DNA of 64,000 nt, from the NCBI RefSeq assembly GCF_002443255.2, contig NW_019211455.1, positions 23,201,883 to 23,265,882 of the forward strand, in the 5' to 3' direction. The notes beneath the pieces are model-generated. The model saw nothing but the letters and a program-made list of their open reading frames with translations. It did not search any database and was not told the DNA's origin. The position numbers and the translations under genes are program-made. Below, piece after piece: positions 34,656 through 47,718 of this stretch. Numbering within the stretch: position 1 is the stretch's first letter; each line of letters begins with the position of its first letter. Origin of the DNA: Varroa destructor. Its lineage: Eukaryota > Arthropoda > Arachnida > Mesostigmata > Varroidae.

Positions 34656-35614
34656 TGTAAAGGTAACTCGCTGAGACGGGGTTACTTCATATGTCGTGGC
34701 CACTAGGGCCCAGTGGTACAAACCGCAACGATGGGGGTGCCGAAACAAAATCAATGGCTGCTCATTATCAATCTGACCGCCAATGCCGTTTGCAAAGCAA
34801 CGGCTTATAGCAGCCAGCGCACAAGTCAGCACGTAATGCGTACGCTATATGAAGGTTAGATTTGTTTTCAAGAAACAAAATGCTAAGAGTGATTTGGAAA
34901 ACTAGAGGAAATGAATGAAGACTAAAAACGCAATAGTGAATTTTATGATAATATTTATTACCGGCAGCAGCATCAGCAGAAAGGGTACCTGCTGCAACGT
35001 TAACCGTCATCGGAGAAAGTCTGAAACAGCATTTCATAGAGTGCTACCGGACAGCTTCGAAATCAGCACATTTATTTCTTAAGATCCGATTTGTGCGTTA
35101 TGTAAGGCACTGTACACGAACCCCTGTACGCATTTGTGTGATTGTAGATGACTGCGATCAGGGTTATTGTGGTTACCTTGATTTCGTAGATTTGTGCGTA
35201 CTGTTCTATAAAGTCTGTCTGTACTTCAAAAGCACGTACTGGTTTAAATGCGTGTGATTGTTATGCACGAATGGTAAGCCCGTCTAGCTCCCTCTGTGTT
35301 TTTCGGCCTTGCACTGCCCTGCTCGTACCACTCTATGCAGCCGTTTGAGCTATCAAAAATTTTGCCGTATGCATTCACCTCGTGAACACAAAGTAAAGGG
35401 GTAACCGAGTCAGAGCGTATTCCGGACACCCAGTTTTTAATACATCAAGGGTCGTGATATGCGCCCAACAAGTGCTTCCTGTTGTGAAGGTAGTTGGCCG
35501 ATAGCAGTGCTATCAGTTGCTGGCACGGCGTACATGATTGTATGTTTTATATCTTTTTACATTGAAATAGAAAAGTATTCCTGAACGCCCTCTTGCTCTT
35601 ATCCTTTCTCTTTC

Positions 35615-35632
35615 TATATATATATATATATA
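35615..35632. repeat. (TA)n microsatellite
   Basis: Nine TA units following a pyrimidine-rich stretch. Confidence 0.85.
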
Positions 35633-37679
35633 GCTATAATTTAATTGCTACTAACAACCTTCGAAGTGAAGATTTTGATGATATGAATCTACTCTGAGAG
35701 AATCATTGCTGGTATACGGACGCAGCAAATAACAGCCAACTGCACGAATTTGTCATACATTTGAGACAGCCAGGAAATGTTTGTTTGTGCCACGGAACTT
35801 CGAGTGAGTTCATCATTAGGTACTTAGGACTTGATATCCTGCTGAAATATTTTGACCTTGGCAGTAGCACAATTGCTTCTGCTATTGCTATTCATATCGA
35901 CGGTAAACTTTCGCTGGCGTTTTGCTTTCAGTCCTTTGCGTGCGCCTATCAGCAACGGCCGCTCGAATGCGCTCGCTATTGTGACATGTTCTGCTGGTAT
36001 TGCCTGCGCATGGCAGATGATGGCGCTGACGGCTGTGTTCATCCTGATGCCACGGCGCTTGTCCATCGCTTTCTCGACGCTGCCAGTAGCGGCGTCTCTG
36101 CTTTGAAGACGGACTGAATGAAATGGACGAAGCTAAGCAGAACCGTAGCGGCCGCGAGACACCTGACGGCTAGCCGCCGACCGGGCGTCGCGCAGTTCTC
36201 GTCACGGCGTATGGGTCTGTCCATATAATTTTCGCGTAACGGGCATTGTCGCCGCCGGTGCTGTTTCCGTTACTGGTAGTATTGGCAATGCGTACGTTAG
36301 CTGCCCAACCATATCACCCAGTCAGTGAGTACTGGTTGTTTCTGCATTGAGCTAAATGGGCTTGTGACGACAAGTTTGGCCCCATGTGATTTTTTGTCAG
36401 CTCCGATCATAGTGCTCCATTGCGCAACACAAGTAGCCGCTGTGGGAGCGACAACAATAACGATAACGACAACGTCAACAAGGGCGGAGATAACAACATA
36501 CAGAAATGGTCGATTAGTTACCATTAATTACGTTCTCACACACACACTGCGAGTGCATGCAGATGTTATTGTGGAGTATTAGTTGCTCTGTTGCTGTTGC
36601 ATTGTGATGAAGTCGCCCGTTCCCTACAGAGCTTTCGAATGCATACACATGTAAATATCGTATAATATAATATACAGACACTAAATAGACCTCGTCGAAA
36701 ACGCGACGCTAATCATGATATCATGTCCAGCCTTCTGCCCCTCCTATTTCGCTCCCCTTTTGCCTGTCAACAATAACCTATGCAGTGTTCTACATGTGAG
36801 AACCACGGCGATAATAGCGACACTGCTGGGACGCCGGTGGTATCGCTAACAACAGCCGCCACCGTTGCCGCGACCATTGCCACAGTCACGGCTTTATTAG
36901 CTTTAGATAGGACATTTAACAGGCTGTTCTTCTACTCTTATGGACTTATGAAAGTGACGGATGATGGCCCGATCTCTCCGGATAGCGGTGTCTCCGCCAA
37001 GATCATGAAAACGATGAGAATTATAGTCATAACGATGATGATGATGACACGAGCGTCTAATCTCTTATATCTCTGTTCCGCGATGGTACTGCTGCTAGAG
37101 TAATAGAGGCAGCAGTAAAAACGACGCATTGTGATGCAATTCATAGACGGTGCGGTTTGCCGTGCCTGACGTAAATAACAGCGTGCGTCGTATAGAAGCG
37201 AACTACAAAATGTGACAGTAACGGCTGTATAATTGTCTACAGATGTCGTAAGGAATGGAGGTGCTGACATACGTGTTAAAACTTTGCTTTGTTAACACAC
37301 AGACATGTTGGGGTGTATGCGGGTCAACATTGAGAACGCGCCATCGACAAAACAAATATAAACCTGATTATTAACACGGATATGGCGTGAAGGACCATCA
37401 TTTTTCAGATTATTTGGCATTTACAAGCGATCCATTCGTAGTCAATATGCGATATCATTTGCTATTTAAATTCTATGTTAGGATTGAAATCAAATGCTCG
37501 CCAGTGCTGGGTGCGGTACGGAGCGTTTTTAGGGTCGTTGTTGTGACTCAAAAGTAGAGTAAACGAGTGGAACTAACAATTTATCGACTGTCAGGAAAGC
37601 CCTGAAAGGAACGTCCGTTTCTGGCGACATATTACAGCGAGTATGATCGAGGACGTGAAGAACACAAACCCAGTCGTGT

Positions 37680-37992
37680 TGGAGGATTGTCGAATAATCC
37701 TCAGAGGGCTCGCATAATAATGGGTACGTCACAAGGGATATGCCGGACTATTCTGCAATATTATCTCAAGACAAAAGGGCTCAGAGGAAGAACTGCCGTC
37801 CACCTTTCTAATTTTATCACGTCTTCCGTAAAAGGCCCAAAGCCTATATTCCTTAAAGCTCCTTGCCTGCCAGACCTAGCCTCTTACGGCTCGTTCCTTT
37901 CCTCCAAGCTCAAGAAACACCTCTAAAAAGAAAGGTTTAAAACAGTGGAAAAATTTTAAGAAAACCAGAGCTGTTATTTAAGCCAACGTTTA
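37680..37992 (+). pseudogene. Internally deleted mariner-like transposase
   Basis: One plus frame (37687-37926) reads MGTSQGICRTILQYYLKTKG, matching the second helix-turn-helix region of mariner transposases (G-I/T-S-x-G-x-x-x-x-I-L, then the LxxKR..., W/V-P-hL-T block), and then jumps directly to CLPDLASYGSFLSSKLKKHL, the region with the third catalytic position (PYSPDLAPxDFFLFPKLK in relatives). After a stop the similarity continues with KERFKTVEKF. The roughly 150-residue core with the first two catalytic aspartates is missing, and the DFFLF aspartate is replaced. It is a non-autonomous, decayed copy of a different mariner lineage from the one at 24-25 kb. Confidence 0.7.
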
Positions 37993-38666
37993 TAATTGAA
38001 TATACGAACCCTTTTAAAGACTGAAAAAACGTAAGTACGTCTACAACAAATCTGACAGTTATAGATTTCGACGCGAGCGAGCGACTTTTGAACCGTTGGA
38101 GCACGTGCATGCTAGTTTTTGTAACATGTGCGCCATGAAATCAACAATGTACTTTGTTTATGAGATATCTTAAGACAAATGATGCAAATACGTTTACGCT
38201 CATTTGCAGGCACTGCTACAATCCCTTATTTGTGTCAGTCAGATAAAATGGCGCTATCTGCAGCGAATTATGGATGATACATTACTTGAAATCAGCCGCA
38301 CTGCAATTATAATGCTGATGTCCTATCTAATAAACACTTTCCCAGCCTTGTTTGTTTGACGCAACTTTAGCATCGTACTGGCAATAGCACCAGCATGTAA
38401 CGAGCAATAGTCTAGTCATAAATTTGGTTATATACGCATCCCTCATTTGACGATAGTCTCTACCTCGATGGCGTTGCCTGTTCCTGGCCTGGAACAGGTT
38501 AGGATGACCGCCACCTGTACGCACATGGGTGTCTAGCTAGTTTCCACCTGTATTCTCATTTCTATCCTAAGTGTAGTGGTTGTTAGTGTTCAAATGGTCG
38601 GTGGTCAGTACGTTCAAGAGAGGGTCCATTTTTGATTCTGTTTTACCTCTCGAGACAAACTAACCG

Positions 38667-38978
38667 TTACCGCAGCAATCGATTGAACGATTTTACCGAT
38701 ACGATCACAACGTCTCGGTGGCAAGACGGCCACATTAGCTTTACATAAAACAAACCCCCCAGGAACGTTAGCCCTGAAGTAGTAAAGACAGCTAGTGGTA
38801 CTGGTAACGACGACACCTCCAGCCCCAGAACTAGAAGGATCAGCAGTAGCAAGATGGTGTGTGCAACGACGAAAGATGCACGAGATCTTAAATCTTCCTT
38901 GGAACGCCGCATTTGGCCACGGGAACAGCCTTTAGCTGTTTTTGCTGCTAATGTTACTGTCGTTGAAACCTATCTGTT
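38667..38978 (-). CDS. Open frame with two hydrophobic segments
   Basis: From an AG at 38979 (GAAACAGATAG) the minus strand is open for about 103 codons to TAA. It has a basic stretch MRRSKEDLRSRAS, a strong membrane helix (FVVAHTILLLLILLVLGLEV), a short turn, and a second helix ending GGLFYVKLMWP. The spacing is loosely like TM6-TM7 of class C receptors, which is a guess. A possible donor GTAAAATCG lies near 38687. The acceptor lacks a pyrimidine tract. Codon use is mixed and no simple repeat explains the hydrophobicity. Confidence 0.25.
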
Positions 38979-39187
38979 TCTTTCTTCTGGAACGTCTCAT
39001 TGATGACGATTCAACTCTCTAGCATTGTGAAGCCCGTCGCGAAAGTTATGATCCGTTCATCTTATACTAAGACCTTTAGGCAATCTATATAACTGTTCTA
39101 TCATTACGCGCACAACCCCATAAATTATTATTATTAACTATTGCAGCTTCTAAATGGCATTCGGTTCCAATGCGTTGCTCTGCAAAG

Positions 39188-39213
39188 CTACTACCACCTT
39201 TAAAAGGTAGTAG
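39188..39213. repeat. Perfect 8-bp inverted repeat
   Basis: CTACTACC and GGTAGTAG flank a 10-nt centre (ACCTTTAAAA) that is itself partly self-complementary. It could form a hairpin; no function is evident. Confidence 0.5.
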
Positions 39214-39702
39214 TGTACGCAAATAATTCCCGAAGACGGGAACCCAAATAGATCTTGGATGCGGAAAACTTCGAGCTGCCTGTGGATTCTTTCCTTTCTC
39301 TCTTGCCTGTCATTCTATAGCGGATCCTTGGCGCCAAATGTGAAAGCACATCGCCGTCAGCCTCGTCAAAGTCAAAAAAAAAACAAGTATGTGTCGTTTA
39401 CCAGTGCATTGCGCCATATCGTCTTTTTTTTACCGGCGTCCTGCCTAGACCAAATGATCGCGAACGCCGCTTAGAGGGATCGAACCACCCGTAGTAAACG
39501 AAGGCGATATTATAGAATATTTGGCATTTTGACATTTGATTCAAATAAAATAGTATATATGTCTAATGATAAATGAATAAACTAGAACAAATGTTACATT
39601 ATAGCTATACAGATACACTGCGTTTTAACATAATTTTTTAATCCAACTGATAAATTCTAAATCTACCTGTCTCCGATAGATATCCGAGCAGATAAGAAGC
39701 TC

Positions 39703-39768
39703 TCGGCTGGGACACGAACTGGTGAAGAAGGAATCAGGAGTCTTGCGCTTGGATCATCAATAGCTGCA
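39703..39768 (-). repeat. Degraded tRNA-like sequence (SINE head?)
   Basis: On the minus strand GCAGCTATTGATGATCCAAG (A-box/D-arm), CGCAAGACTCCTGATTCC (anticodon-arm-like) and CACCAGTTCGTGTCCCAG (T-arm with B box GTTCGTGTCC) occur with tRNA spacing. Compared with a consensus tRNA several stem positions are mutated. An old tRNA-derived insertion is the best reading. A further B-box-like GGTTCGATCCC lies at about 39479-39489 on the same strand. Confidence 0.4.
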
Positions 39769-39880
39769 GCGAACCCGGCTTGCTTTTATTTTTTCGGTAT
39801 TGTGGTAAGATTTTATCCCTTTAGAGAATTCGACGTTAACGTCGAAGCGACACGCGTAGTACAACGCCATCTCTTGTTAT

Positions 39881-39929
39881 GTTCCGTTCCGTCCCGTTCC
39901 GTCCCGTCCCGTCCCGTCCCGTCCCGTCT
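39881..39929. repeat. (GTYCC)n pentanucleotide repeat
   Basis: About ten GTTCC/GTCCC units, the last six nearly pure GTCCC. It gives an RDGTERDGT-type peptide on the minus strand, which explains the open frame there; not a gene. Confidence 0.9.
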
Positions 39930-42900
39930 TTGTTTGTTTGCGTCAAGTGATTTCCCACAATTTAGCCAAGACTTCAGATGATTGTCAACTACGACCACTT
40001 TGATCGTGATTTGTCGTATTGTTGTCGGGAGGTTGTACGCAGTAGATCTGAGGCAGCTCCGAGGGCCGCTGGTGAATCAGCTTTAAATTGAGCATTCGTG
40101 TATTCAGTCTGTGAACGATAACCTTTCTACCTAACGAAAATAAACCTACTTTCTACTGCCATGTACAACTAGCTTGGCGAAGTTGTGTTTGCTATAAGGA
40201 AAGTAGACGTATTTCGTGAATGATTTTCACAAGACCTGTGTGAGATTTCGGCGCACACTGATTCGTATGTGTTAACGAAAAAGTGACGAGCAGGCACTAC
40301 TCGAATGTAGGACGTAGCTTGTACGTACAGGTGATACATTTTTTTACGGGTTCTGTTAGAAGTCGCGGAACGTGTGGCCCACTCACTCCTACAATCGAGC
40401 AATCAATTGCTGGGGTAATTACATCACCTGTTAGGTCCTTTTTTTGTTGTTACATTAGATAATTTTATAAATAATTATATTTATAACGTATTAATATGCA
40501 ATTTTTCGGATAAAGCCCACGCGGCTTTATGTGAAATATTCTATTTAAGTACTGATATTGCTTTTTGCCTATCATTCCGATTCCGAGTGCAGGACAAGAC
40601 AGTGAATGTATGGGAGTTCTTCATTCTGTTTCGCTTGTTTTGATATGAGGCCGTCTTCATTAAGTAAATGTTATCAATTTGAAACCATTGCATCTCGTTT
40701 CGATATGACAAATGCGCAGACACGATAGGTAACATTGCCAATTTTGGCCGACGCATACGTTTTGGTTCGGCGATTATTTAGCAACGGAGATTCCGAGCAT
40801 CGCATTTATTTTTTTTTTATCATATGCTTACACTATATGACTATTTCGAAAAGGCTTAATTTTCCAATCTGAAATTATGGCTTTATCCGTTGTTTGTTCT
40901 GGCTGCTTACTGAAAGAGTCAGCGTCGTCCACCATCTTCGATCGGAGCGTCTCACAGCACTCGTTCCGGCCGCTGCCGAAACGAGGATCCGCTCGACGTG
41001 CCACGTCCTTCGCAAGCGCGGACAGGCAAACAGACATCAAAGAGGAATCTGACGGAAAGAGTACACGCGTGAAGCGAACGCTGAGCATCTGACCCGTAGA
41101 CATTGAACAGCCAATGTATTAGCTGTTGCCGTGGTCGGTGCCTCTTCTGCAGCTGCTATCGCTTACGCCGCCAGTCGGTGGCACTGACTACGGGGGTCGG
41201 TGGGTACGCCTAGAACGTCGTAGGTTTACTGTAGGTACGACGTGTCGTCGATCGGAAGCCGTGCGTTTCGCTATCGCTTTCTCTAGCCACAAAATGTAAT
41301 CGAATGCATCAACTGTTTGCGCCGAGTGTTCGGCTGGATGGCTGACGCGAAGGCTGCGACGAACTACGTTTTAAGGTGTATTGAAATGAGTCGAGACTAG
41401 CTTTCGTCTCAGAAACTGACTGGTCGACTGGCTGGCTCAGCTGTATCTTCCTCTGATTGAGAGTTTGGGTTCATGGTGATACTGCTGTTATTACTGTGTG
41501 TAATAACGAAGAACGTAGTTCAAAGGATCTGCATCGCATTGCTGTATAGCGGCAGCTGATGTCGCCTGCCTCTCCATTTTGGCAGAAAATTGTGCAGTCT
41601 TTACTGCGGCTGTGATATTCTGCGACGAAATGTTTTACCGTAAATAACTTATTCCGAAGAAGAGATTACCCAAGAAGCCGTGTCAACTTGTCGATCAGGT
41701 GGATTACCACGCTGTTGCGGCAGCGTATAGTCCGTACTTACAGCTGTTCTTCGCTTTTTGTCAGGAACACCGTTGCACGACATAGTGCCAGGTAATACGT
41801 TATACTGTGCGCCGTGCAGTGATTCGCGCATGACTGCATAGCTAAAGTGGGTACATATCAGTGCCTATAGTTAACTGTACTACTGCATACATTTCGGCAA
41901 ACGGACATGCGCACGTTTTCCTGTAGTGCTGTAGGTAGTGTAAACGACCAAAAAAAAAGACGACAACAACAATAAAAATGAGACCGCAGGTACTTCGAAA
42001 AAAAAAAAAACGTTTAAAAGAAGCGTTTAACAGTCTGGAAAGTGCTCGAAAGGCTGCACGTGGCCTAAACAGAGTTTTTTTTTTTCGGTTATAAGCAGAT
42101 TTCGTCAGGTTATTAGCGCAACGGTCTAGATTAAGCGACGAATCCCAAAGCTATCAAAGTAAGAGTCTGAAAAACTGCCAACACTCTTTTTTATTAGTAC
42201 TGGCTATATAAACAAACAAAAAACACTTGATCTTATTCCACATCTATCTATACAACGCTTGGTGAGCGTTATCAGGTTGATGAGTGCAAGGCGCTATCTT
42301 TGCGACTATCGCCCATTCTTGTTTGTCTGTCACTAGTAAAGATAGCATCATTTGCAATCGTAGCATTACGACTACCTCCTCGGGTCCATCTCGAATTAAA
42401 TAGATAACGACTTTTGCTATACAATAAAATAGTTACGCAGTACTTAGTATATTTATATATAGCCACCGCTATTAGCTACTGTCATAAAGTTTATATCGAA
42501 TAGGATTTAGTATAATAAGTGACGTGATGTTTCATAAGATAGAGTATCCCGGTCCAACGATCAGCCTTTCTTCTACTCGGCCATGGCTGGCAGAAGAATC
42601 GTCATTAAAGTAGCAGACGCCACCGCCGTCGTCTTCTGAAGATTTTGTCTTTCGGCAACGCTTCTTGTCTGTCACTGCTTAGTGTAATATCATTGACGCC
42701 GGCTAACCACTGGTTCTTCCATGCTAGTACGTTGTAACAAGGGTCGCGTTGCGACAGTTTACGATCCAAAGCGCTTGCCAATGCCAGTAGGTTGTGACAA
42801 CGGTACAACTCGAACTGCTAGGTAGTGTGGTTAGCCAGCATCGGAAGAAATAAAACCTACAGATAAACTGCAAAGAACAAGGTTGGACACAAGACCACTG

Positions 42901-43187
42901 CTCATTTGAGGCCTATACGATCGACTGTTTAATGTGGGCGCATTGGCTGACACCCGTACGCCTGCTCTGTTCGTCTTCTTAAAGTTTACATGGATGTTAC
43001 TTTCAGAAAGAAACTTACCGGGCATGCTTAGCAACCGGAGAGCAAGGAAGTTATTTGCTAGCAGTGAATGATCGGGAGGATCTTTCATTTTTTATGCGTG
43101 CGTGTGTGCGTGTTTGTTGCACGTACGTGCTTGAGCAAGAAGCCAGGGGAGCGAGCGTGGTGAGTTCATGGTTATCGCTTTTTCCAG

Positions 43188-43425
43188 CGCTGACAAAGTC
43201 TCTCGCGCTGTGTCTACCGCAAGCGAGACGATGCGAGATAAATTCTCAGCGTTGTTCGCTGAGCGCCTAGAGAAACGCTGCAACGAGTCACGCTTACGAA
43301 GCATCCGGCCAACAGGCAAAGGAACGGACGGGCCCGTGAGATCAGGATGCATCGAGAAGCCGAAAAGAGAGCAAAAGCGAGAGAGACTATGCTGGCCAGA
43401 GCTTAACAGAGGTTCTTCCACTTGA
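43188..43425 (+). CDS. Exon candidate, helical charged peptide
   Basis: The acceptor GGTTATCGCTTTTTCCAG ends at 43187. With one prefix base 78 codons are open to TGA: ADKVSRAVSTASETMRDKFS, then FAERLEKRCNES and a lysine/arginine-rich end. Helical, charged composition suggests a coiled or regulatory segment. A donor-like CAGAG|GTTCTT near the end could shorten it. The minus strand is open too (109 codons), as usual for GC-rich sequence. No family recognised. Confidence 0.28.
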
Positions 43426-43906
43426 AGCTACTTACGTCCCTACCGTGATGACGACGCCGCTGACGTCGCCCGTGTATTTTGTGCGAGCTCGGGAAGGAAT
43501 TCGAGCCAGGGCAGAGCAGTAGGGGCAAAGTAGCGGCGGTGGTTGTGCGATGAAGGCAATAATGTAACCAGTGACTACATCCGGAACAGTATTAACATCA
43601 AGAATACGAAACTGAAACGTGATGTGAGAGTAGCGCGCGGTTGGCGTAGGCGGCAATGGCGGCAACAGTGGCTATCCTGAGACGAGCATGAGTAATAACA
43701 TCACGGCCCCGGTGCTGCATACTGGCTGCCCTGTAAGACGCAATGGCGGGAGCCGTAGCAGCAAGAAACAGAGCAAGCTTCTCTTACCCACGAGTAGTAC
43801 TTTATTTGCTCGTATCTTTCAAGGTTTTTATTATCTCGTTTTTTCTTCTTTTTCATGTTTGTCAGTCTTTTTTTTTGTTTCATCGGTTTTGCTGTTACTA
43901 TTTCAG

Positions 43907-44060
43907 TGATGCGGACGCTGTCGCCGTATCAAGCTCTAGGCGTTGCAGAGCTTTCGAAGAAACCGGTAGCGTCGAAAGTAGCCCAAGAAAGGGGTCGCCC
44001 ATAGGTTCTATTCTACGATACATACTACTACTATTCGAAACATTCAGCCGTTGTTGTTAG
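43907..44060 (+). CDS. Terminal-exon candidate
   Basis: The acceptor GTTTTGCTGTTACTATTTCAG ends at 43906. With one prefix base, 50 codons are open to TAG; the start is DADAVAVSSSRRCRAFEETG, followed by SVESSPRKGSPIGSI (possible proline-directed phosphosites). Another frame from the same acceptor begins at an ATG and is open for 31 codons, so the frame is not certain. No partner exon assigned. Confidence 0.25.
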
Positions 44061-45167
44061 TGCGGTGCGTTCTTGGTCATTCGTTCAGAAAATACTACGA
44101 TATGTGTGAGTCAGTAAAAATCGCCCTTGCCCTCATTCTATTACCAATGCCCAGCGTTACCAATGTCTATCTCGATGCTTAGTGCTGGCAGGCAGCAAGA
44201 AAAAATGAGACGGTCTAATAGTATGACGACACGCCAAGCATTTCTGCGTCGTTCGTTTCGCTGCAGTCGAAGCCAACGCTGCATTTGTGAGCGCGCATTT
44301 CGATGGGAATCTGGCCAAGTGCATCTGTGTGTATGTGCTCGTATGTATCTAAATCTGACGCTGACGGTCTGTTAGTCGGTTTGTTTCCCTTTCCGTATAA
44401 CTGCGCTGCCGTACCTCCTGTGACTGCGTCTGCGGCATATGGGACCCGAAGGTGACAAAGGTTATCTAATGTCACTTATCGCAATCATTGTTGACGTTAA
44501 CGTCGCCGCGTCTCACTCTGATCCGTGACTGTCTTTGACCAATCGCGTCGCGCATCCTCTACTCGCCAGCCGTTAGATTATCCGCTCAACTCTCGACGTA
44601 CCGAACGAGATCCCTGTTTCATTTTCATCGACTTAAATCGCCTTCGTCTTTTTCTGATGAGACAGGCAGACGAGACACTTTGACACCGCTACTGCTGGCG
44701 CACAGATCTGCACAGTCACACAGTCACTCTGCTAGCACTTTGCGTAGTCGAAAATTGCAAAGGACAGACAGATATGGAAATACAAACAGAGGAGATGGAA
44801 AAAAAATTAAGAAAACAAACATGCGCTGCTCTTTTTCATCTCGGGTAAATATACATGACACGATTCCTCCGTTCTCCCACCGACTAAATTCATCAGGATT
44901 GCCGATGCTACTAATGATCAAGACGCTGTCAAAGATAGAGACAACCTGGCCACTGTGATTATCAGTTTTCTCTCAATTGCGGCAAAATAACTGGATGTAT
45001 AGAGACTTTGTCGTGTGAATTATTTCACTGCAGCTAGCAGCAAATTGGCGACTGAATCAATACAAAATAGGCCAATACAATTGTGCGGCCTAACAGCGGT
45101 AACCAACGAGCATCCATACGTTCACACCCATATACCCACATAAGCATACAGTTTAATCAAACGTCTA

Positions 45168-45194
45168 TACATATATATATATATATATATATAT
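45168..45194. repeat. (AT)n microsatellite
   Basis: Uninterrupted AT run of about 13 units. Confidence 0.9.
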
Positions 45195-46935
45195 GTGCTG
45201 GAATGTGCTCTTTATTGTTGCTACTTGTACACGTAATCGCGATTTAAGCTACTTATTGGAGGCGTTAAAAGGTATGAAGTTCGTCGGCATGGGACGGCGG
45301 GATACATGCAAGCACACAGACTTCAGGCTTAAGCTGCCTATGAGGTTTTCAACACGTCGGTATACATGGAAGATTTTCGATTAAATTATAGAACGCTGTT
45401 CGCGACTCTGCAGGGTCGATTGGCTAGAAAACAAAAAAAAAAAAGATCTGTATGTAAGTTAACATATAGCCAATAGTTATGTTTAGTTTTAATCCGTTAC
45501 GTGCAGACGAACAATAGTTTCATCAGCTGTATAACTGTCAGCACTTTACCTCCTGGTACCGCGTTATCTCATGGCGGCACCACTCATCACTGTTCTGATA
45601 CTGGGTACAGCACTCCTCTGACTGACGTAATAACCTATATTATTACAATACATAATACATAGTCGGCTAGAAGTTCGGACGTTATGCCCGATGTCAGTTT
45701 GTTCAAACGTGGAGATCGAAACATTTAGCCAGCCGAAGGATCTTGTCTTTGACGCAGCAATGCAAAAAACCAAGAATCTCCGCCAGCCCGGCAGATGAAA
45801 AGGAGGGACAGAAATGGAATATGGTCCAACTCAGATCTCGACGAGGCGAGGCAGAATTGTAGCATTATACCAGTAGCATGGCAGACTTAGAGCCATTCTA
45901 ATGGCCTTCAAGAGGTACATACAGGTTAGGTCCTGCAACCTCTTGGGCAACACAGCTTGTCGGCCGCTTACCTAGACCGAACAAGTGACATCAGGGTCGT
46001 AACGGCGCTGTATAATGCCACCTCTGCTTAAGTCTGCGACTAGAAATCGAAAGATTGGGGAAGGCGCCGAGACGGCTGAGCCGAACTTCACAGAACTGAG
46101 AACGCGACATTGTCTTCAGCACCTCACAGGGGTCTCCACTAAATAACAATAGTCCACTAATAATCACCTTATTTATCACCTTTTGAAAGAAACAAGTATT
46201 TCTTATTATTTGTTAATCACAAACATTATCCACATGTTATGCGGCTGCCCTCTTGTAAATTAAATATGGATCGCATTTTCAACGCCACTACTTTATGACA
46301 TATTGCTGGGAGTTAGCCTTTAGGAAGGGTAGGGGGGCATATAATGAAATTATGTAGGAAAATAAAAAGATTTTTTGTCGGTCATCAAAATCATGCGCTT
46401 TGAGTGTCGAAGGGACGTGGAACCGATCCATACGAAACGATTTTTCAATAGTCAAAATGAACGCGGTTCGATCAGCTTGTCCACATAAACAGTACGGTAA
46501 AGAGTATGGCACTATTTGGCTATGTGCTGCTTTCAAAAATACCATATATATACACCCTTTTTGACCGCGCAATTGTATACGCACTTATTCCTATTACACT
46601 AGACAGTAAGGTATCTATAGTGACCTGTTCGACATATATCGCAGGCCATTTGTTAACACATAGTCCACTGTTGTCGCTGCTTTTAGCCTGATTTTGAATT
46701 AGAATTCCAGCTAAATTTTCACCACATAGTCAAGTAAGAAATTATAGAAGGAGGTATTGTTGTGGTAATGCGACGATGGGCTAGTTTCGATGTATACTTG
46801 GCCAGGTTGGTCAATATCATTAAATCTTGCCTAGACAGTTAGAAAAGAACCCGACTAAATATTAGAGAATTAGAATGTTTCACAAAATGAATTAATTCTT
46901 TTACAAAGTAACTTGATAACTTTGTGCTAACTTCT

Positions 46936-46951
46936 AAAAAAAAAAAAAAAA
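46936..46951. repeat. Poly-A tract (16 nt)
   Basis: Sixteen consecutive A in otherwise featureless sequence. Confidence 0.8.
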
Positions 46952-47718
46952 GCTGTTTCGGCAAAAAAACTTCCCCTTTTAGTCAAGCTAAGCGAAACAA
47001 GAATTTAACCGGCTCGAGATCGACTCTGCCGGGTCTTAGCAAATGAAATCTATCTTTCAGGTACAACGTCCAAGGTCACTGATTATGCATAATGCACGTA
47101 CACGAACTTTTGCATGCAACTTTCAATTCCATGTTATTTTGAACGTAGCTTCATTTACCTTCAAGCGAAAAAGTTATGTCTATATTTTATCCAATGTAGG
47201 TGGTTAGCGGGTAACCGACTAAGGCATTCAGACTAGAAATGGAAGATTTCAACAGTGAACTATGAAGATAAATGTAGTGAAGAGTTCAGAAACTCTAGTT
47301 GAATGAACAACCATTCTTCCCGATCGTGTTCGTCATTTATTCTTCTTTTTATGTATGGACTATAAGGTCATAATACCAATACGCTGCTATGGTCGCCTGT
47401 TTGTTAGCATAAAGCCTCCGAGTGCTGAAGACAGATCTAGAAGGGGCAAGTCCATTGGTATTGATCATGTGCCATGAAACTTACGCCCTAAACCGATTTC
47501 AGTTCACCCTGTTACCACAGTTGAAAGAAAGTCTTCCACAAGAATTACGCGCGCAAAATCATGCTTAAGGTTCTCCGAACCATGTTTATCCTGATCCGCT
47601 AGTTTCAGCAAATAGCGAACCACCATTGATTGTGGCAGTTTCCGCTTTCGGCTATCTTCATAGGGTTCGACGAGACCTTACACGCGTCTTTGTCGTCCTG
47701 GTTCTCTTTTTCCCTCAG

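Noticed and set aside
36297..36524. Minus-strand frame with a valine-rich helix
   Set aside because: Derived from an (AAC/CGA)-type repetitive stretch near 36450-36480; the plus strand is equally open as a threonine-rich frame.
36938..37270. Minus-strand frame with an isoleucine-rich membrane-like end
   Set aside because: The hydrophobic run comes from a degenerate GAT/ATG trinucleotide stretch near 37030-37050, and no splice site or motif supports it.
39813..39998. Frame with RDGTERDGT repeats
   Set aside because: Entirely explained by the (GTYCC)n microsatellite.
46288..46584. 98-codon minus frame near 46.4 kb
   Set aside because: Protein-like but without splice sites, good start context or recognisable family; AT-rich context makes chance likely.
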